Part shown: one piece after another, positions 14,209 to 17,441 of the stretch
Numbering within the stretch: position 1 is the first letter of the stretch
Layout: each line of letters starts with the position of its first letter
NCBI GenBank assembly: GCA_031425455.1
Contig: JANPJJ010000054.1
Span: forward strand, 1-17,441
Origin: Sandaracinobacteroides sp031425455
GTDB lineage: Bacteria; Pseudomonadota; Alphaproteobacteria; Sphingomonadales; Sphingomonadaceae
Length of the DNA stretch: 17,441 nucleotides
Reading direction: 5' to 3'
Program-made: the position numbers and the translations under genes
Notes under the pieces: generated by a model
Database searches by the model: none
Seen by the model: only the letters and a program-made list of their open reading frames with translations
Told to the model about the DNA's origin: nothing

Positions 14209-14625
14209 ATGAAGTATCTCCACACCATGATCCGCGTCTCCGATCCCGAAGAGACCGTCCGCTTCTTCGAGCTGCTGGGGCTGAAGGAAGTCCGCCGCTT
14301 CGACAATGAGGCCGGGCGGTTCACGCTGATCTTCCTCGCCGCCCCCGGCGACGAAGCAGCCCAGGTGGAGCTTACCCATAACTGGGACGAGAAGGGCTAC
14401 ACAGGCGGGCGGAATTTCGGGCACCTGGCCTATGCGGTCGACAATATCTACGACAGCTGCGCCCGGCTTGCAGAGGGCGGCGTCATCATCAATCGCCCCC
14501 CGCGCGACGGAAAGATGGCCTTCGTGAAATCGCCGGACGGCATCTCGGTCGAACTGCTGCAAGCCGGCGGCGCCCTTCCCCCGGCGGAGCCCTGGGCATC
14601 GGCCCCGAACATCGGCACCTGGTGA
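14209..14625 (+). CDS. gloA: Lactoylglutathione lyase (glyoxalase I)
   Basis: A 138-residue glyoxalase I that isomerises the hemithioacetal of methylglyoxal and glutathione to S-lactoylglutathione. The four metal ligands are visible at H5 (MKYLHTMIRVSD), E54 (AQVELTHN), H72 (FGHLAYAV) and E115 (GISVELLQ), matching H5, E56, H74 and E122 of the Escherichia coli enzyme. The family stretch SDPEETVRFFELLGLKEVRR occupies 11-30. ATG 14209 gives the usual N-terminus; a TTG three codons upstream is in frame but unlikely. There is no Shine-Dalgarno. The stop overlaps the gloB start by one base (TGATG), so the two enzymes of the methylglyoxal pathway are co-translated. Confidence 0.95.
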   Translation: MKYLHTMIRVSDPEETVRFFELLGLKEVRRFDNEAGRFTLIFLAAPGDEAAQVELTHNWDEKGYTGGRNFGHLAYAVDNIYDSCARLAEGGVIINRPPRDGKMAFVKSPDGISVELLQAGGALPPAEPWASAPNIGTW

Positions 14626-15347
14626 TGGCGGTTCCGGTCCACCGGGTTCCGGCCTTCACCGACAATTATGTCTGGCTGTTCGAATATGCGCCCGGGCTCG
14701 CGGCTGTGGTGGACCCGGCCGTTGCGGCCCCGGTGCTCGCGGCGCTCGGCGAGCTGAACCTTCGTGCGACGCACATCCTGAACACGCACTGGCATCCCGA
14801 CCATGTGGGCGGCAATCTTGCGATCAAGGCGGCGACCGGCTGCACCATTCTCGGACCGGTGCGCGAGGCGGAGCGGATCCCGGGAATCGACCACGCAGTC
14901 GACGAGGGCGACCGTGTGAAGCTGGCGGATCTGGCCGGCGACGTGCTGTTTGTCGGTGCGCATACCGCCGGCCACATCGCCTATCATTTCCCCGCCGCCG
15001 ATGCCTTGTTCCCCGGCGATACCCTGTTCGCCATGGGCTGCGGCCGGCTGTTCGAGGGGAGCGCGAACGACATGTACCGGGCCTTGGGCAAGCTGAAGGC
15101 ATTGCCGGGCGAAACCCGCGTCTTCTGCGCCCATGAGTATACACTTTCCAACGCCCGCTTCGCAGTGACGGTGGAACCCGGCAACGAGGCCCTGCAGGCG
15201 CGTTATGCCGCGGTTCAGGAGGCACGGCGCAACCTTGTGCCGACCGTTCCGTTCACCCTGGCCGACGAGCTCGCAACCAACCCGTTTGTGCGTGCCGCCA
15301 CGGTGGACGAGCTGGCCGAACGAAGGAGGGCGAAGGATGCATTCTGA
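14625..15347 (+). CDS. gloB: Hydroxyacylglutathione hydrolase (glyoxalase II)
   Basis: A 240-residue metallo-beta-lactamase-fold thioesterase that hydrolyses S-lactoylglutathione to D-lactate and glutathione. The metal site is complete: H55, H57, D59 and H60 in THWHPDH, H113 in HTAGH, bridging D132 in FPGDTLF and H170 in CAHEYT. The C-terminal helical domain has the usual NPFVRA and ends RRAKDAF, so the protein is full length. ATG 14625 shares its first base with the gloA stop codon; a GTG one codon earlier is an alternative. It completes the gloA-gloB pathway in one probable operon. Its 3' end overlaps the next gene by 11 bases. Confidence 0.95.
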   Translation: MAVPVHRVPAFTDNYVWLFEYAPGLAAVVDPAVAAPVLAALGELNLRATHILNTHWHPDHVGGNLAIKAATGCTILGPVREAERIPGIDHAVDEGDRVKLADLAGDVLFVGAHTAGHIAYHFPAADALFPGDTLFAMGCGRLFEGSANDMYRALGKLKALPGETRVFCAHEYTLSNARFAVTVEPGNEALQARYAAVQEARRNLVPTVPFTLADELATNPFVRAATVDELAERRRAKDAF

Positions 15348-15756
15348 GAAGAGAGCGACCCTGCTGCTGGTCGCGGCCCTGATGGGGGCGACCCTTATGG
15401 TGGCATCGCCCGCAGCGGCAGCGGCGACGAAGCCGGAACGTCTCGATGTGACCCTGTTGCAGCCGACCGGAGAAGTGCGGCGATGCATCCAGAGCCGAAT
15501 GAATGTCAGCACGCGCCCGGCCGGCGACACCGCGCTGATGTTTCGGGAGAGCGGCAACCGATGGTGGCGCAACGACCTGCGCGGATCCTGCCCCGCCATG
15601 CGCGACAGCCGGGCGCTGGTGTTCCGGAACGCCACCGGCCAATATTGCGAGCTGGACCTGTTCGATGTGGTGGACACGCTGAGCCGGAGCAATTTCGGCA
15701 CGTGCAGCCTGGGCAAGTTCACGCCGGTCGAGGTTCCCAAGGGCGCGCGCTTCTAG
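15337..15756 (+). CDS. Secreted four-cysteine protein, DUF6491-like
   Basis: A 139-residue protein of unknown function. Its signal peptide covers about residues 1-29 (MHSEKR, hydrophobic core, SPAAAA). The mature part has four cysteines, C50, C85, C104 and C123. The stretches RCIQSR, RWWRNDLRGSCP, GQYCELDLFDVV and GTCSLGKFTPVEV resemble DUF6491 proteins as I remember them. The ATG at 15337 is fixed by a near-perfect AAGGAGG (15323-15329) seven bases upstream, lying inside the end of gloB, which it overlaps by 11 bases. It is therefore expressed with gloA-gloB and probably with gltX 49 bp downstream. It looks distantly related to the protein at 11801-12211. The frame is open further upstream but only inside gloB. 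Confidence 0.8.
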   Translation: MHSEKRATLLLVAALMGATLMVASPAAAAATKPERLDVTLLQPTGEVRRCIQSRMNVSTRPAGDTALMFRESGNRWWRNDLRGSCPAMRDSRALVFRNATGQYCELDLFDVVDTLSRSNFGTCSLGKFTPVEVPKGARF

Positions 15757-15780
15757 GGCGTCGGTTCTGGACGTTCGGGC

Positions 15781-15805
15781 GGCCAGCGCGTAAGCGCGCT
15801 CGGCC
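15781..15805 (+). promoter_or_regulatory. Hairpin directly abutting the gltX start codon
   Basis: Bases 15781-15784 pair with 15802-15805, and 15785-15790 pair with 15795-15800, giving a 10-bp GC-rich stem with one bulged C (15801) and a TAAG loop. The last paired base is directly before the gltX ATG at 15806, in the place where a Shine-Dalgarno would be expected, and none is visible. It could limit ribosome access. It has no T tract, so termination is unlikely. Confidence 0.5.
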
Positions 15806-17125
15806 ATGATCGTCACTCGCTTCGCGCCCTCCCCCACCGGCCGGCTTCATGTCGGCAATGTCCGCACCGCGCTTCTGAACTGGCTGCTGGCCAAGCAGCA
15901 GGGCGGGCGGTTCCTGCTGCGTCTCGACGATACCGACACCGCGCGCTCGACTGAGGCCTATGCGCAGTCCATCCGCGACGACCTGGCCTGGCTGGGCATG
16001 GCGCCAGACTCCGAAGAGCGGCAGTCGGCGCGGATGGCGCGCTATGAAGCGGTGCTGGGCGAACTGGCGGCCGCCGGCTATGCTTATCGGGCGTATGAGA
16101 CGCCCGAGGAGCTGGACCTGAAGCGCAAGGTGCTGCTCGGGCGCGGGCTGCCGCCGGTGTACGACCGGGCCGCACTGGCGCTGACCGACGCGGATCATGC
16201 GCGTTTCGAGGCCGAGGGCAGCACCCCGCACTGGCGGTTCAAACTGTCGCCCGACCTGCCGCACCGCTGGGACGATCTGGTGCGCGGCGATTGCCACATC
16301 GATCCGGCCTCCTTGTCGGACCCGGTGATCCGCCGTGCCGATGGCAGCTGGCTCTATATGCTGCCCAGCGTGATCGATGATGTGGACATGCGGATGACGC
16401 ATGTGGTGCGAGGCGAAGACCATGTGACGAACACCGGCATCCAGCTGCAGATGTTCGCCGCCATGGGCATGGTGGCCCCGCGCTTCGGCCACGCCGCGCT
16501 GTTGACGGGCGCCGACGGTGCACTCTCCAAGCGGCTCGGCTCGATCGGCGTGTCGGAGTTTCGCGACCGCGGCATCGAGCCGATCGCCGTGAAGGCGCTG
16601 TTGGCGCGGCTGGGAACCAGCATGGTCGTCGAGCCGGTCACGTCCGATGCGCCATTGATCGAAGGTTTCGACATCGCCAGCCTGGGGCGCGCCACTGCGC
16701 GGTTCGACGAGGCCGATCTGGCCCGGCTGAACGCTGCCATTCTGCATCATATGGACCATGAACAGGTGGCCGACCGCACCCGACTTTCCCAAGCGGAATG
16801 GAACGCGGTGCGAGGCAACATCGCCACGCTGGCCGAGGCGGACCAGTGGAAGCAGGTGATCGCCGGGCCGGTAGAGCCGCCCGCGTTGTCCCAGGAAGAC
16901 CGCGCCTTCGTCGCACAGGCCGGCGACACACTTGCCGCGCTGGAATTCGGGCCGGACATCTGGGGGCAGCTGACCTCGGCCCTGAAGGAAATCACCGGCC
17001 GCAAGGGCAAGGCGCTGTTCATGCCGCTGCGCCAGGCGCTTACCGGCCTCGATCATGGTCCTGACATGTCGGCGCTGCTGCCGCTGATCGGGCGCGACCA
17101 GGCGCTGGCCAGACTGGCCGCCTGA
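15806..17125 (+). CDS. gltX: Glutamate--tRNA ligase (GluRS)
   Basis: A 439-residue class I aminoacyl-tRNA synthetase that activates glutamate with ATP and loads it on tRNA. The HIGH motif appears as HVGN (15-18) in FAPSPTGRLHVGNVRTAL. The KMSKR loop appears as LSKR (240-243) in DGALSKRLGS. FLLRLDDTDTARS and VVRGEDHVTNTGIQ are further GluRS signatures. The C-terminal anticodon-binding region is complete, with TGRKGKALFMPLRQALTG near the end. The length and LSKR form fit the shorter GluRS type found in alphaproteobacteria, some of which carry two GluRS genes; whether this copy charges tRNA-Glu, tRNA-Gln or both cannot be decided here. It lies 49 bp downstream of the secreted protein gene, with a hairpin abutting its ATG and no Shine-Dalgarno. 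Confidence 0.94.
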   Translation: MIVTRFAPSPTGRLHVGNVRTALLNWLLAKQQGGRFLLRLDDTDTARSTEAYAQSIRDDLAWLGMAPDSEERQSARMARYEAVLGELAAAGYAYRAYETPEELDLKRKVLLGRGLPPVYDRAALALTDADHARFEAEGSTPHWRFKLSPDLPHRWDDLVRGDCHIDPASLSDPVIRRADGSWLYMLPSVIDDVDMRMTHVVRGEDHVTNTGIQLQMFAAMGMVAPRFGHAALLTGADGALSKRLGSIGVSEFRDRGIEPIAVKALLARLGTSMVVEPVTSDAPLIEGFDIASLGRATARFDEADLARLNAAILHHMDHEQVADRTRLSQAEWNAVRGNIATLAEADQWKQVIAGPVEPPALSQEDRAFVAQAGDTLAALEFGPDIWGQLTSALKEITGRKGKALFMPLRQALTGLDHGPDMSALLPLIGRDQALARLAA

Positions 17126-17140
17126 TCGGGCAGATGTTCA

Positions 17141-17163
17141 ACGCTTCAGCAGCCGCTGAACGT
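17141..17163. terminator. Weak hairpin after gltX
   Basis: A 6-bp stem (17145-17150 with 17155-17160, loop AGCC) can extend by three pairs past a bulged C (17144). It starts about 15 bases past the gltX stop codon. There is no T tract on either strand, so its role as terminator is doubtful. Confidence 0.25.
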
Positions 17164-17167
17164 CAGC

Positions 17168-17401
17168 TCAGCCAGCAGCCGGTTGCGGGCATCCGGTCGG
17201 CGCGTTGTCATTGCTAAGATCGATCGACAGGCGGTGGCCGTCGGCCCCTGCCCGGCCTGTGAACAGCCCGCCGGGCTGGATAGTACCAACGACGGACAGG
17301 GTTTCGGTTGGAAGAATATGCACCTGCACCGCATTTCCCACGGCGCCGGCAAGCAGCGGCAAGGGGTGCCCGGGAGGTTTCGCGCTGCCGAACCTGATCA
17401 T
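17168..17401 (-). CDS. Doubtful short reading frame, 77 residues
   Basis: This frame begins with an ATG at 17401 (an in-frame stop lies just upstream) and ends at 17168. The middle of the translation, VQVHILPTETLSVVGTIQPGG then FTGRAGADGHRLSIDL, reads like genuine protein, but I recognise no family. Codon third positions are less GC-biased than in the neighbouring genes and there is no convincing ribosome-binding site. It could be a small gene, a decayed remnant or chance. Confidence 0.22.
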   Translation of the reverse strand: MIRFGSAKPPGHPLPLLAGAVGNAVQVHILPTETLSVVGTIQPGGLFTGRAGADGHRLSIDLSNDNAPTGCPQPAAG

Positions 17402-17441
17402 CCACCATTAACTATGATTGGAGGCGCGAGGTTCCACGCCC

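Larger units (their letters stand above)
17126..17441. other. Terminal region after gltX with no confident gene
   Basis: This 316-bp stretch holds the weak hairpin at 17141-17163 and the doubtful minus-strand frame at 17168-17401. Upstream of that frame, on the minus strand, GGAAC (17435-17431) is followed after 17 bases by AGTT (17413-17410), a one-mismatch resemblance to an EcfG stress promoter. An ATG on the plus strand at 17414 runs off the window without a Shine-Dalgarno. I see no RNA gene or repeat here. Confidence 0.4.

Noticed and set aside
15205..15336. N-terminal extension of the secreted protein into gloB
   Set aside because: The Shine-Dalgarno at 15323-15329 and the signal peptide place the start at 15337.
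14448..15740. A 430-residue open frame antisense to gloA, gloB and the secreted protein gene
   Set aside because: High-GC coding DNA leaves long open antisense frames. The sense strand has complete catalytic motifs for gloA and gloB.
15719..17056. A 445-residue open frame antisense to gltX
   Set aside because: It mirrors a fully conserved GluRS, and its translation shows the His/Gln/Arg-rich composition of an antisense shadow.
1..17441. A defence, toxin-antitoxin, prophage or biosynthetic system
   Set aside because: None of the recognisable genes belong to such systems, and I found no integrase, transposase, attachment-site repeats or island-like change in gene style.

Overview
The window is GC-rich, tightly packed chromosomal DNA. 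It most resembles an alphaproteobacterium of the order Sphingomonadales. The grounds are an rplI-dnaB junction with a long acidic L9 tail, a large signal-peptide-bearing TonB-dependent receptor, a GluRS with an LSKR signature, and several small sphingomonad-style secreted proteins. This assignment is inference from gene style; there is no rRNA in the window. I see no tRNA, rRNA, insertion sequence, integrase, phage gene, CRISPR array or recognisable defence or biosynthetic cluster. It reads as core and near-core housekeeping sequence.

Layout. (1) Positions 1-2007, plus strand: the end of rplI, two hairpins, then dnaB with its own leader containing a DnaA-box-like 9-mer. (2) 2054-3960, plus: an L-threonine aldolase and an EamA/DMT exporter joined by an ATGA overlap. 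(3) 3973-8363, minus, in transcription order: a DEAD-box RNA helicase whose frame breaks in a ten-base homopolymer, a PaaG-like crotonase, a manganese catalase, a small DUF2061-type membrane protein and an orphan flavin reductase. (4) 8437-11533, minus: a single TonB-dependent receptor followed by tandem hairpins. (5) 11801-13148, minus: a secreted four-cysteine protein, preceded by an exported methyltransferase-fold protein. (6) 13233-14143: a small plus-strand membrane protein whose stop codon overlaps that of a convergent SIMPL-domain protein. (7) 14209-17125, plus: gloA-gloB, a second secreted four-cysteine protein and gltX, probably one transcript. (8) 17126-17441: mostly empty, with one doubtful short minus-strand reading frame.

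Functionally, gloA and gloB form the complete glutathione-dependent methylglyoxal route. The manganese catalase adds peroxide detoxification, and the threonine aldolase/exporter pair suggests amino-acid turnover. No single new system is convincing. The observations most worth checking are the helicase frameshift, the signal peptide on a methyltransferase-fold protein, the two diverged four-cysteine secreted proteins, and the hairpin that directly abuts the gltX start codon.
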